Source: Gammaproteobacteria bacterium
Lineage (GTDB): Bacteria; Pseudomonadota; Gammaproteobacteria; Xanthomonadales; Xanthomonadaceae
Direction: 5' to 3'
DNA: 13,301 nucleotides
Assembly (NCBI GenBank): GCA_025360985.1
Contig: JANYBA010000119.1
Coordinates: 1 to 13,301 of the forward strand
Shown here: piece after piece, positions 1-7,352 of the stretch
Position numbering within the stretch: the first letter of the stretch is position 1
Layout: each line of letters begins with the position of its first letter
The notes under the pieces: generated by a model
Seen by the model: only the letters and a program-made list of their open reading frames with translations
Databases searched by the model: none
Told to the model about the DNA's origin: nothing
Translations under genes and position numbers: made by a program

Positions 1-1157
1 CTGCGATAACGCAGGAGTTGCGAACGCACGCGCTCGTCGGCGGCCTGGTCGGCATGCAGATGCCAGGCATGGCCTTCGAAGTTGGGCGCGCTGTCCAGGC
101 CGAAGTGCGCCAACGCGCCCGCGCGCAGTTCCGGTTCGAGCGCGGCAGCGAAATCGGCGCGCGTCCATAGGTAGTACTTGCCCTCGACGCCTTCGGAATC
201 GGCATCGAGCGCCGAGCAGAAGCCGCCGCCATCGGCGCGCATCTCCGATTGCAACCAGGCGACGATGCCTTCGGCAGCCTCGCGAAATCTCGGGCGGTCG
301 AACTGCGCCGCGGCTTCGGCATATACCGGCAGCAGCCAGGCGTTGTCGTAGAGCATCTTTTCGAAGTGCGGGATCGTCCAATGCTCGTCGACGCAGTAGC
401 GGAAAAACCCGCCGGCCAGTTGGTCGTGCAGGCCGCGATCGGCCATGTTTGCCAGCGAAGTCGTCGCGACCCGTGCCGCCATGTCATCGCCGCCACGGGC
501 GTCGGCCATCGCCAGTTCGATGGCGCCGGCGTGCGGGAACTTCGGCGCGCCGCGATGGCCGCCGTTTTCCTCGTCGAAATCCCCGGCCAGCCGTTCGCGG
601 GCGGCGAGCAGCGGGGCGTCGTCCAGCGCACCGTCGTGCCGGCGCTCGCGGCCGAGATCGGCGATGAAGCCTTGCAAGGCCGAGTTCTGCTCCCGCACCT
701 GGTCGCGTTTTTCGTCCCACCACTTGCGCGCCCCCAGCAATACCTCGGCGAAGGCGGGCATGCCGTAGCGCGCGGTCTTGGGGAAATAGGTGCCGGCGAA
801 GTAGGGCAGCAGGGTGTGCGGGTCTAGGACGACGGTCAGCGGCCAGCCGCCGCCGCGCCGGGTCAGCGCCTGGTGCGCGAGCTGGTAGATCCGGTCGAGG
901 TCGGGCCGGTCCTCGCGATCGACCTTGATGCTGACGTACAGGCGATTCATGAGTTCACCGGTGGCGGCGTCCTCGAAACTCTCGTGCGCCATCACATGGC
1001 ACCAGTGGCAGGCCGAGTAGCCGATCGACAACAGGATCGGCCTGTCCTGGACGCGCGCTTCGGCCAGCGCCGCCGCGTCCCAGGCCCGCCAATCGACCGG
1101 ATTGCCGGCGTGCTGGCGCAGGTAGAGGCTGGCTTCGGTGGCGAGTCGGTTGGGCAT
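1..1157 (-). CDS. Thioredoxin domain-containing protein, YyaL/SPATA20 (DUF255) family, C-terminus off the window
   Basis: I read 385 uninterrupted codons from ATG at 1157 to the left edge. The family is usually near 670-700 residues, so roughly the last 300 are missing. The N-terminal part is the DUF255 thioredoxin-like domain: NPVDW near residues 19-23, the redox-type motif CHWCHVM at 50-56, and [11 protein letters not shown] at 78-88. The next part is the family's (alpha/alpha) barrel region, with APKFPHAG at 204-211, [12 protein letters not shown] at 249-260, the hallmark [11 protein letters not shown] at 263-273 and ALDADSEG at 316-323. Homologues are soluble and lack an agreed biochemical role; the barrel resembles N-acylglucosamine 2-epimerase folds. 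A GGGAA stretch about 7 bases upstream may be the ribosome site. It is transcribed divergently from lgt across 43 bases. Family assignment is firm; function is unknown. Confidence 0.93.
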   Translation of the reverse strand, partial: MPNRLATEASLYLRQHAGNPVDWRAWDAAALAEARVQDRPILLSIGYSACHWCHVMAHESFEDAATGELMNRLYVSIKVDREDRPDLDRIYQLAHQALTRRGGGWPLTVVLDPHTLLPYFAGTYFPKTARYGMPAFAEVLLGARKWWDEKRDQVREQNSALQGFIADLGRERRHDGALDDAPLLAARERLAGDFDEENGGHRGAPKFPHAGAIELAMADARGGDDMAARVATTSLANMADRGLHDQLAGGFFRYCVDEHWTIPHFEKMLYDNAWLLPVYAEAAAQFDRPRFREAAEGIVAWLQSEMRADGGGFCSALDADSEGVEGKYYLWTRADFAAALEPELRAGALAHFGLDSAPNFEGHAWHLHADQAADERVRSQLLRYR

Positions 1158-1188
1158 GCGGGTTCCCACGTTCGGGCTGCGAATCGGG

Positions 1189-1194
1189 CAAAAT
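1189..1194 (+). promoter_or_regulatory. Possible -10 element for lgt (leaderless or very short leader)
   Basis: The 43-base divergent gap is GC-rich except for CAAAAT at 1189-1194, which matches TATAAT at four of six positions. It ends 6 bases before the lgt ATG, so a start site at the usual distance would fall on or next to that ATG. The best -35 candidate, TTCCCA at 1163-1168, is weak and lies 20 bases away. No Shine-Dalgarno sequence precedes the ATG, which agrees with a leaderless message. This rests on position and composition only. Confidence 0.25.
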
Positions 1195-1200
1195 AGCGGC

Positions 1201-2085
1201 ATGCCCGGACCCATTCTGCACGACATCGATCCCATCGCCCTGCACCTGCCCTTTTGGCCGCATGGCATCCACTGGTACGGGATCATGTACCTGCTCGGAT
1301 TCGGCGTCGCCTGGTGGCTGGGCACGCGCAGGATTCGCGCTGGGCGCCTGCCGGGTCTGGACGAAAACGGCTTCGGCGACCTGCTTTTTTACGCCATGCT
1401 CGGCGTCGTGCTCGGCGGCCGCATCGGCTACGTGCTGTTCTATGCCTTCGGCGATTTCCTTGCCAATCCGATGTTCCTGTTCAAGATCAACGAAGGCGGC
1501 ATGAGCTTCCATGGCGGCCTGCTCGGTGTGATGATCGCGGTCGCGTGGTGGTCGTGGAATCAGAAGCGGCACGTCTTCGACACCATGGATTTCGTCGCGC
1601 CGCTGGTGCCGCCGGGGCTGGGCTTCGGCCGCCTCGGCAATTACATCGGCGGCGAACTCTGGGGCAAGCCGACCGGTGGTCACTGGGGCGTGATCTTCCC
1701 GAACAGCGACCTCGGCCCATACACCGGGCAGTCGATGGAACAGCTCCGGGCCCTGCATGCCAGCGGCGCGCTCGACTCCTATGCGCGCCATCCGTCGCAG
1801 CTCTACCAGGCCGCGCTCGAGGGCCTGGTGATGTTCCTCGTGCTGTATTTCTTTTCGCGGCAACCAAGGCCGCGATACGCGGTCTCGGGAATGTTCGCGT
1901 TGATGTACGGCGTATTCCGCATCGCCGTGGAATTCGTGCGCGTGCCCGACGCGCAAATCGGCTATCGCTTCGGCACCGACTGGGTGACGCAGGGCATGTT
2001 GCTGTCGTTGCCGCTGGTGGCGGTCGGGCTGTTGCTGTTGTGGATGTCGCGACGGGCGCCGACCTTGCTGCCTGCCAAGGCCTGA
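1201..2085 (+). CDS. lgt: Lgt, prolipoprotein diacylglyceryl transferase
   Basis: Lgt moves diacylglycerol from phosphatidylglycerol to the lipobox cysteine of prolipoproteins in the inner membrane, the first step of lipoprotein maturation. The product is 294 residues, usual for the family, with several hydrophobic membrane segments. Positions matching E. coli Lgt functional residues are present: Tyr26 (HWYG), His104 (SFHGGLLG), Arg144 in GFGRLGN and Arg240 in [21 protein letters not shown] at 197-208 is also typical. The signature reads [13 protein letters not shown] at 143-155, where many members have GNFINGE, so Phe is Tyr and the second Asn is Gly. The open frame extends upstream to 1138, but I chose ATG 1201 because the protein aligns from there and the extension would overlap the divergent gene. 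Its stop lies 1 base before thyA, so the two are probably cotranscribed. Confidence 0.97.
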   Translation: MPGPILHDIDPIALHLPFWPHGIHWYGIMYLLGFGVAWWLGTRRIRAGRLPGLDENGFGDLLFYAMLGVVLGGRIGYVLFYAFGDFLANPMFLFKINEGGMSFHGGLLGVMIAVAWWSWNQKRHVFDTMDFVAPLVPPGLGFGRLGNYIGGELWGKPTGGHWGVIFPNSDLGPYTGQSMEQLRALHASGALDSYARHPSQLYQAALEGLVMFLVLYFFSRQPRPRYAVSGMFALMYGVFRIAVEFVRVPDAQIGYRFGTDWVTQGMLLSLPLVAVGLLLLWMSRRAPTLLPAKA

Positions 2086-2086
2086 C

Positions 2087-2881
2087 ATGCGCCAATACCT
2101 CGACCTGCTCGACCACGTGATGCGCGACGGCGCCGAGAAAGCCGACCGCACCGGCACCGGCACCCGCAGCGTGTTCGGCGCGCAATTGCGCTTCGACCTC
2201 GGCGCCGGGTTTCCGCTGGTTACCACCAAGAAATTGCACCTGCGCTCCATCGTCCACGAATTGCTGTGGTTCCTGCAGGGCGAGACCAACATCGCCTACC
2301 TGAAGGAACACAAGGTCGGCATCTGGGACGAGTGGGCCGATGCCGATGGCGAACTGGGACCGGTCTACGGCAAGCAATGGCGCAGCTGGGAAGCGCCCGA
2401 CGGCCGCACCATCGACCAGATCCAGTGGCTGCTCGCCGAGATCAGGCGCAACCCCGACTCGCGCCGACTGATCGTCTCGGCCTGGAACGTCGCCGACCTG
2501 CCGAAGATGGCGCTGATGCCCTGCCATGCGCTGTTCCAGTTCTACGTCGCCGACGGCAAGCTCAGTTGCCAGCTGTACCAGCGCTCGGCCGACCTGTTCC
2601 TCGGCGTGCCCTTCAACATCGCCAGCTACGCGCTGCTCACGCACATGATCGCGCAGGTATCGGGCTTGGGCGTCGGCGATTTCGTCCACACCTTCGGCGA
2701 CGCCCACGTCTACCTCAACCATTTCGAGCAGGTGCGCGAGCAGATGTCGCGCACGCCGCGCCAACTGCCGACGCTGAAGCTCAATCCGGAAGTCACGGAC
2801 CTGTTTGCTTTCCGCTACGAAGACATCGCCTTCGAAAACTACGACCCGCATCCGGCCATCAAGGCGCCGGTGGCAGTGTGA
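2087..2881 (+). CDS. thyA: ThyA, thymidylate synthase
   Basis: ThyA methylates dUMP to dTMP with 5,10-methylenetetrahydrofolate and releases dihydrofolate. The 264-residue product has the same length as E. coli ThyA and aligns without gaps by eye. It keeps DRTGTGT at 20-26 (phosphate and loop arginine region), HELLWFLQG near 57-65, the nucleophile Cys146 in [11 protein letters not shown], the dUMP-binding [12 protein letters not shown] with Arg166, and FNIASYALL. The C-terminus APVAV matches the family's closing IKAPVAV/I tail, which folds over the active site. The ATG is separated from the lgt stop by one base, and its TGA overlaps the GTG start of folA. This order places production of dihydrofolate directly next to the enzyme that reduces it. 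Confidence 0.99.
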   Translation: MRQYLDLLDHVMRDGAEKADRTGTGTRSVFGAQLRFDLGAGFPLVTTKKLHLRSIVHELLWFLQGETNIAYLKEHKVGIWDEWADADGELGPVYGKQWRSWEAPDGRTIDQIQWLLAEIRRNPDSRRLIVSAWNVADLPKMALMPCHALFQFYVADGKLSCQLYQRSADLFLGVPFNIASYALLTHMIAQVSGLGVGDFVHTFGDAHVYLNHFEQVREQMSRTPRQLPTLKLNPEVTDLFAFRYEDIAFENYDPHPAIKAPVAV

Positions 2882-3369
2882 TCGACGTCGCGCTGGTCGC
2901 GGCACTCGATCGCCGCGGCGCCATCGGCCGCGACAACCAGTTGCCGTGGCGCCTGCCCGACGACCTCAAGCGCTTCAAGGCGCTGACGCTGGGAAAGCCG
3001 GTGCTGATGGGCCGCAAGACGGCGCAATCGCTGGGCCGGGCATTGCCGGGGCGGCGAAACCTTGTCCTGACTCGCTCGGGAACCGCGCCGTTCGCGGGAA
3101 TGGAAGTGGTTGATTCGCTCGACCAGGCGATCGCGATGGCGGAAGGCGCCGAGCTGATGGTGATCGGCGGTGGCGAGGTCTACGCGCTGGCCGCGCCGCG
3201 CGCCACGCAGATGCACATCACCCATGTCCACACCGTGGTCGAGGACGCCGACGCATTCTTCCCGGCGCTGGACATGGCGCAATGGCAGGCGGGATTCCGC
3301 GAAGCGCACGTCGCCGACGAGCGGCACGCTTTCCGGTTCGAGTTCGTGGACTACGAGCGGATCTTGTAG
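2878..3369 (+). CDS. folA: FolA, dihydrofolate reductase
   Basis: FolA reduces dihydrofolate to tetrahydrofolate with NADPH and so recycles the product of ThyA. The product is 163 residues; E. coli FolA has 159. Visible motifs are [20 protein letters not shown] near 15-34, where Asp29 aligns with the catalytic Asp27 of E. coli, then [15 protein letters not shown] (NADPH and folate contacts), LPGRRN, and the dinucleotide-binding glycines in [12 protein letters not shown]. The frame stays open far upstream inside thyA, but homology begins exactly at GTG 2878. This GTG shares GTGA with the thyA TGA, so translation is probably coupled. It is chromosomal DHFR, not an integron dfr type, and I see no sign of transfer. 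It ends 21 bases from the convergent apaH. Confidence 0.96.
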   Translation: MIDVALVAALDRRGAIGRDNQLPWRLPDDLKRFKALTLGKPVLMGRKTAQSLGRALPGRRNLVLTRSGTAPFAGMEVVDSLDQAIAMAEGAELMVIGGGEVYALAAPRATQMHITHVHTVVEDADAFFPALDMAQWQAGFREAHVADERHAFRFEFVDYERIL

Positions 3370-3371
3370 CA

Positions 3372-3420
3372 GGGCCCTTGGGCCCGATGCCTAATCGCCG
3401 GCTTTTTCGCCGGTCGGCAT
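3372..3420. terminator. Hairpins between convergent folA and apaH, possible bidirectional terminator
   Basis: Two inverted repeats lie at the tail-to-tail junction. The first is GGGCCC-TT-GGGCCC at 3372-3385, entirely in the 21-base gap. The second covers 3387-3420 inside the last apaH codons: an outer stem ATGCC/GGCAT (3387-3391 with 3416-3420) and an inner stem GCCGGC/GCCGGT (3397-3402 with 3409-3414) around a TTTTTC loop. No T-run follows either stem in the folA direction; the only run sits in the loop. This is therefore not a textbook intrinsic terminator. It could still end or protect both messages. Confidence 0.3.
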
Positions 3421-4233
3421 GGCGCGACCTGGCACCTGGTGCAGGCGCAGTTCCGGGCCGAGTTCGAGTGCGCTGAGCTTGCCGCCCCAGACCGCGCCGG
3501 TATCGATGCAATAGACGCCCAGGCCCATGAACAAGCCGAGCGTGGACCAATGCCCGCAGACGACGGGCAGTTCGCGCGGGGCGTGGCCGGGCACTTCGAA
3601 CCACGGATACATGCCGGGTTTTTGCGTACCGGGGCGGCCCTTGTCGTCGAAACCGATGCGCCCGGACGGCGTGCAGTAGCGCATGCGCGTGAACACGTTG
3701 ACGATTGCCCGGAACCGTTCCGGGCCGGTCAACTTCGGGTTCCAGACCGGCTTGTCGCCGTACATGTTCTTCAACAGTTTGCGATAGCCGTCGCTACGCA
3801 GCTGCGCCTCCACTTCGTGGGCCCGCGCCTCGGCGATCCTGATCGTCCATTTCGGCGCCAGGCCGGCATGCACCATGACGAAGCCAAGGCTGTGGTCGAC
3901 GTGCATGAGTTTCTGTTGCCGCAGCCAGTCGATCAGCAGCTCCCGATCCTCGGCGAACAGCACGCGCTGCAGGTCGGCGTTGACCCGGCGTTGCTCGCCT
4001 TCGGTCCGCTGCGCGATCGCCAGCAAGGACAAGTCGTGGTTGCCAAGCACGACCGTGCTGTGGATCGCCAGGGACTGCACCAGGCGCAGCGTTTCCAAAG
4101 ACTGGCCGCCGCGATTGACCAAGTCGCCGCAGAACCAGAGCCGGTCCTGGATCGGATCGAAGCGGATCTTTTCCAGCAAGCGCTGCAATGCGTCGTAACA
4201 GCCCTGGATGTCGCCGATCGCGTAGGTCGCCAT
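3391..4233 (-). CDS. apaH: ApaH, symmetrical bis(5'-nucleosyl)-tetraphosphatase
   Basis: ApaH cuts diadenosine tetraphosphate into two ADP, and in E. coli also removes Np4 caps from RNA. It belongs to the PPP metallophosphatase superfamily. The 280-residue product equals the E. coli length. Metal-site blocks are visible: GDIQG at 7-11, GDLVNRG at 36-42, GNHD at 64-67 and HAG at 122-124, with GHWSTLG and DTGAVWGGKL near the C-terminus. The first block has Gln where E. coli has His (GDVHG). From memory, a GDLQG form is usual in pseudomonad-type ApaH, so I do not read this as loss of activity. It starts 9 bases after the rsmA stop. In E. coli apaG sits at this junction; here there is no room for it. 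Confidence 0.97.
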   Translation of the reverse strand: MATYAIGDIQGCYDALQRLLEKIRFDPIQDRLWFCGDLVNRGGQSLETLRLVQSLAIHSTVVLGNHDLSLLAIAQRTEGEQRRVNADLQRVLFAEDRELLIDWLRQQKLMHVDHSLGFVMVHAGLAPKWTIRIAEARAHEVEAQLRSDGYRKLLKNMYGDKPVWNPKLTGPERFRAIVNVFTRMRYCTPSGRIGFDDKGRPGTQKPGMYPWFEVPGHAPRELPVVCGHWSTLGLFMGLGVYCIDTGAVWGGKLSALELGPELRLHQVPGRAMPTGEKAGD

Positions 4234-4242
4234 GGCCCGAGT

Positions 4243-5052
4243 CTAAGGCTTCGCGTCGGGCCGCGGCAGCCCGGCCATGTGGTTGGCCAGCGCGACGAAT
4301 TCCGCGACCGCCAGTTGCTCGGCCCGGGCGTCGGGACGAAGGCCCGCGGCCACGATGTCCTCGCTGGTGCACAGCGCCTGCACGGCATTGCGCAAGGTCT
4401 TGCGGCGTTGGCCGAAGGCGTCGCGGACCAGGTTCTCGAACAAGGCCGGGTCGGCGATCCCGATGTCGGCAGCGGGCTTGGGCAGCAGCCGAACCACGGC
4501 CGAATCCACTTTGGGCGGCGGCCGGAACGCGCCGGGGGGCACGTCGAACAGCGGGACGACCTTGCACACCGCTTGCAACATCACGCTCAGGCGGCCATAG
4601 ACCTTGCTGCCCGGGGGCGAAGCCATGCGCTCCACGACTTCCTTCTGCAGCATGAAATGCATGTCGACGATCGCTTCGCTGTGCTCGAGCACATGGAACA
4701 GGATCGGCGTGGAAATGTTGTAGGGCAGGTTGCCGACCAGGCGGATGCGGCCTTCGCCGGCGAGCTTGCCGAAATCGACCTTGAGCACGTCCTTGTGGAT
4801 GATTGCCAGGTCGCCGACGCCTTCCGCCAGTTCCATCAACGGCGTGATCAGGTCGCGGTCGAATTCGATCACGGTCAGGGCGCCGTGCTTGCGCAGCAGC
4901 GGAATCGTCAGCGCGCCCTGTCCCGGCCCAATCTCGACCAGGTGTTCGCCGGGCTGCGGATTCACCGCCAGCACGATTTTATCGATCGCGCCGCGGTCGT
5001 GCAGGAAATGCTGGCCGAGGCTCTTTTTCGGCGGCTCGTTGAAGCGGCTCAT
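4243..5052 (-). CDS. rsmA: RsmA (KsgA), 16S rRNA adenine(1518/1519)-N6 dimethyltransferase
   Basis: RsmA uses S-adenosylmethionine to dimethylate two adjacent adenines in the terminal helix of 16S rRNA, a late checkpoint in small-subunit assembly. The product is 269 residues, near the E. coli 273. It opens with PPKKSLGQHFLHD (7-19), has the SAM-binding VEIGPGQGALT (39-49), the acidic motif II around VIEFDRDL, the catalytic NLPYNIS (108-114), and FRPPPKVDSAV in the C-terminal part. A longer open frame begins at 5085, but ATG 5052 is preferred: homology starts there and this ATG forms an ATGA overlap with the pdxA stop, which indicates translational coupling. Loss of rsmA gives kasugamycin resistance in other bacteria. 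Confidence 0.98.
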   Translation of the reverse strand: MSRFNEPPKKSLGQHFLHDRGAIDKIVLAVNPQPGEHLVEIGPGQGALTIPLLRKHGALTVIEFDRDLITPLMELAEGVGDLAIIHKDVLKVDFGKLAGEGRIRLVGNLPYNISTPILFHVLEHSEAIVDMHFMLQKEVVERMASPPGSKVYGRLSVMLQAVCKVVPLFDVPPGAFRPPPKVDSAVVRLLPKPAADIGIADPALFENLVRDAFGQRRKTLRNAVQALCTSEDIVAAGLRPDARAEQLAVAEFVALANHMAGLPRPDAKP

Positions 5053-6020
5053 GTCGGCGCCCTCGCGCGGGCCATGGCGGCGCACTGCGCCACCGCCGCG
5101 AACAGGCTGGACGGATCGGCGACGCCCTTTCCCGCCAACGCCAGCGCCGTGCCATGGTCCACCGCGACGCGCGGATAGGGCAGGCCGAGCGTGATGTTCA
5201 CCGCCTGCTCGAACCCGGCATGCTTGAGCACGGGCAAGCCCTGGTCGTGGTACATCGCCAGCACCGCGTCGACGTTGGCCAGGACCTGCGGCAGGAACGC
5301 CGTGTCGGCCGGCACGGGCCCAACCAGCGCCATGCCTTCGCGGCGCAGGGCTTCGAGCGCGGGAATGATCGTGGCGATTTCCTCGCCGCCGAGCACGCCG
5401 TCTTCGCCCGCGTGCGGATTGAGGCCGAGCACGGCGATGCGCGGCCGGGAAATTCCGAAATCGCGGCGCAGGGCGGCGTCGAGCACGCGCAGGACGCGCG
5501 CAAGCAAGGGCCCGGTGATCGCGTCCGGAACCGCGCGCAGCGGCAGGTGCGTGGTCGCCAGGGCAACGCGCAGGTCGGTGTTGGCCAGCATCATGACGAC
5601 GTCCGCGCCGGCCTGTTCGGCCAACAGTTCGGTGGTGCCGATGTAGGGGATGCCGCCGGCGTTGACGCTGGCCTTGTGCACCGGTCCGGTGACCAGGCCG
5701 TCGAATTCGCCATCGATGCAGCCGCGCCCCCCTCGCAGCAAGGCATCGATCACCGCGCGGGCATTGCCCGGATCCGGTCGGCCGAATTCGCTGGCCCGTG
5801 CCTGCGCCATCGGCAACAACGCCAGTTCGCCGGGGCCGGCGTCATCGCCGGGATCACGCAGGCGCAGCGGCAGGCGCAGCGCCTGCGCCGCCTTCAGCAA
5901 GGTGTCGGGATCCGCGATGGCGACCAGTCGCGCATCGTTCTTGCGCTGGGCCAAGCGGACGCACAGCTCCGGCCCGATGCCGGCAGGCTCGCCCGGAACC
6001 AGGGCCAGCCTCGGCGACAT
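5049..6020 (-). CDS. pdxA: PdxA, 4-hydroxythreonine-4-phosphate dehydrogenase
   Basis: PdxA oxidises 4-phosphohydroxy-L-threonine with NAD; the product decarboxylates and feeds PdxJ in the DXP-dependent route to pyridoxal phosphate. The product is 323 residues, the usual size. The opening VPGEPAGIGPEL (8-19) is the family's PGDPAGIGPE motif with Asp replaced by Glu. Three histidines match the divalent-metal ligands: His158 (ATTH), His203 (NPHAGEDG) and His258 (MYHDQG). VTGPVHKASVN (110-120) and VDHGTALALAGKG (287-299) complete the substrate site. Its ATG lies 6 bases after the surA stop and its TGA overlaps rsmA, so it sits mid-operon as in E. coli. Confidence 0.97.
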   Translation of the reverse strand: MSPRLALVPGEPAGIGPELCVRLAQRKNDARLVAIADPDTLLKAAQALRLPLRLRDPGDDAGPGELALLPMAQARASEFGRPDPGNARAVIDALLRGGRGCIDGEFDGLVTGPVHKASVNAGGIPYIGTTELLAEQAGADVVMMLANTDLRVALATTHLPLRAVPDAITGPLLARVLRVLDAALRRDFGISRPRIAVLGLNPHAGEDGVLGGEEIATIIPALEALRREGMALVGPVPADTAFLPQVLANVDAVLAMYHDQGLPVLKHAGFEQAVNITLGLPYPRVAVDHGTALALAGKGVADPSSLFAAVAQCAAMARARAPT

Positions 6021-6026
6021 GGCGAA

Positions 6027-7325
6027 TCAGGCGCCGCCGAGGCGGCTTTCCACGTAGGCGTCGGCGCGCAACTGGCGCAGGAAACGATCGTAAACCTCTT
6101 CCGCCTTGCGCTGGCCGATGATTTCGCGGGCCTTGTTGCGCCGGTTCTGGTCGGTGACGTCCTGCTCGCGGCTGCCGATGCGCTTGAGCAGGTGGAAGCC
6201 GGCATCGCTCTGGAACACCGGCGACAACTCGCCATCGGCGAGGGTCTGGATCTGCGCCGCGACCGCGCCGCCCCATTGGTCGAGCGCGAACCAGCCCATG
6301 TCGCCGCCGGAGTTGCGGGTGAGTTCGTCGTCGGAAGCTTCCTTGGCGACCTTGGCGAAATCCTCGCCGGCGACAATGCGATCATGCAGGGCATTCATCT
6401 TCTGGCGCGCGGCCTCCTCGTTCACGGTGTCGGAGGTGCGAACCAGGATGTCCGAGGCGCGGAACTGCGTGACCTTCTGCGGCTGTTCGGCGCGGACTTC
6501 CTCCAGTTGCACGATCTGGAAGCCACCGGCGCCGCGCAGCGGCTCGGTGATCTGACCGGGCTGCAGCTGCTTGAGCAGGGCGACGAAGGCCGGCGGGATG
6601 GCGTCGTTCGAACGCCAGCCGATCTCGCCGCCATCGAGGGCGTTCTGGGCCTGCGAGAAGCGGGTCGCGGCGGAATGGAAATCGAGTTCGCCGCGTTCGA
6701 TCGAGGCCTTGATGCCGTCGATCTTGGTCTTGGCTGCCGCGACTTCGTCCGGGGTCGCGCCGTCCGCGACATTGACCTGGATGTTGGCCAGGCGGAATTC
6801 CGAACCGCTCACGTCGCGGGTCGCGAGCAACTGGTCGACTTCGGCCTCGCTGACCTGCACCTGGCTCTGCACGTAACGCTGGCGCAAGCGTTGCACGATC
6901 ATGTCGTCGCGAAGGCCGGACTGGAATTCCTCGACGCTCATGCCGTCGCCGGCGAGGCGATCGCGCAGCTGGTCGGCGGTCATGTTGTTGTTGCGGGCGA
7001 CCGTGGCCGCCGCCTGCTGCAACTCCGCGTCCGAGATGCGGATGCCGGAGTCCGTGGCCCGGACGATCTGCAGGCGCATGATCACCAACCGGTCGAGCAC
7101 CTGCTTCTCCAGGACGTCGCGCGGCGGCAACTGCTCGGGATGGGCGGCGAACTGGGCGGTAATGTTGGCGACGGCGCGGTCGAGTTCGCTGCGCAGGATG
7201 ACGTCTTCGTCGACGATGGCGACGATGCTGTCGATCGGGCCGGCGGCCTGTGCCTGGGCGAAGCTCGTGGTGGCGGGGGCGGTGGCCAGCAGGCTGGCCA
7301 GAAGCAGGGAAAAGATCGGTTTCAT
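6027..7325 (-). CDS. surA: SurA, periplasmic chaperone with two parvulin domains
   Basis: SurA escorts unfolded outer-membrane proteins, LptD among them, from the Sec channel to the BAM complex. The 432 residues (E. coli 428) begin with a Sec signal peptide (about 1-23, cleavage near SFA-QA), followed by the SurA N-terminal chaperone domain (about 30-170), parvulin domain 1 (about 175-280), parvulin domain 2 (about 285-385) and a C-terminal helix packing on the chaperone core. The canonical parvulin histidines are mostly changed. Domain 1 has Asn181 and Gln270 where E. coli SurA has His. Domain 2, the active one in E. coli, has Asp292 (FRASDIL against ARHIL) but keeps His378 (GFHLL). Prolyl isomerase activity is therefore doubtful, while chaperone activity need not depend on it. 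The gene lies 27 bases after lptD. Confidence 0.95.
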   Translation of the reverse strand: MKPIFSLLLASLLATAPATTSFAQAQAAGPIDSIVAIVDEDVILRSELDRAVANITAQFAAHPEQLPPRDVLEKQVLDRLVIMRLQIVRATDSGIRISDAELQQAAATVARNNNMTADQLRDRLAGDGMSVEEFQSGLRDDMIVQRLRQRYVQSQVQVSEAEVDQLLATRDVSGSEFRLANIQVNVADGATPDEVAAAKTKIDGIKASIERGELDFHSAATRFSQAQNALDGGEIGWRSNDAIPPAFVALLKQLQPGQITEPLRGAGGFQIVQLEEVRAEQPQKVTQFRASDILVRTSDTVNEEAARQKMNALHDRIVAGEDFAKVAKEASDDELTRNSGGDMGWFALDQWGGAVAAQIQTLADGELSPVFQSDAGFHLLKRIGSREQDVTDQNRRNKAREIIGQRKAEEVYDRFLRQLRADAYVESRLGGA

Positions 7326-7352
7326 GGGATGAGTAACTCGCGTGCTTGCCGG

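Noticed and set aside
249..827. A plus-strand open frame of 192 codons at the left end
   Set aside because: It lies opposite the YyaL/SPATA20-type gene, which reads 385 codons with family motifs throughout. The plus-strand product is a compositional artefact.
1487..2905. A 472-codon minus-strand open frame opposite lgt and thyA
   Set aside because: It is a shadow of thyA and lgt, whose products match known families over their full lengths. The frame has no plausible start signal or domain.
3403..3407. The T5 run near the folA end as the tail of an intrinsic terminator
   Set aside because: The run is in the loop of its hairpin, not after a stem, so it cannot serve as the usual U-tract for the folA message.
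3439..5178. A 579-codon open frame on the plus strand, antisense to apaH, rsmA and pdxA
   Set aside because: It has the same cause: the codon register matches apaH and rsmA in antisense, and the sequence is low-complexity and rich in Arg, Gln and Ala without any family motif.
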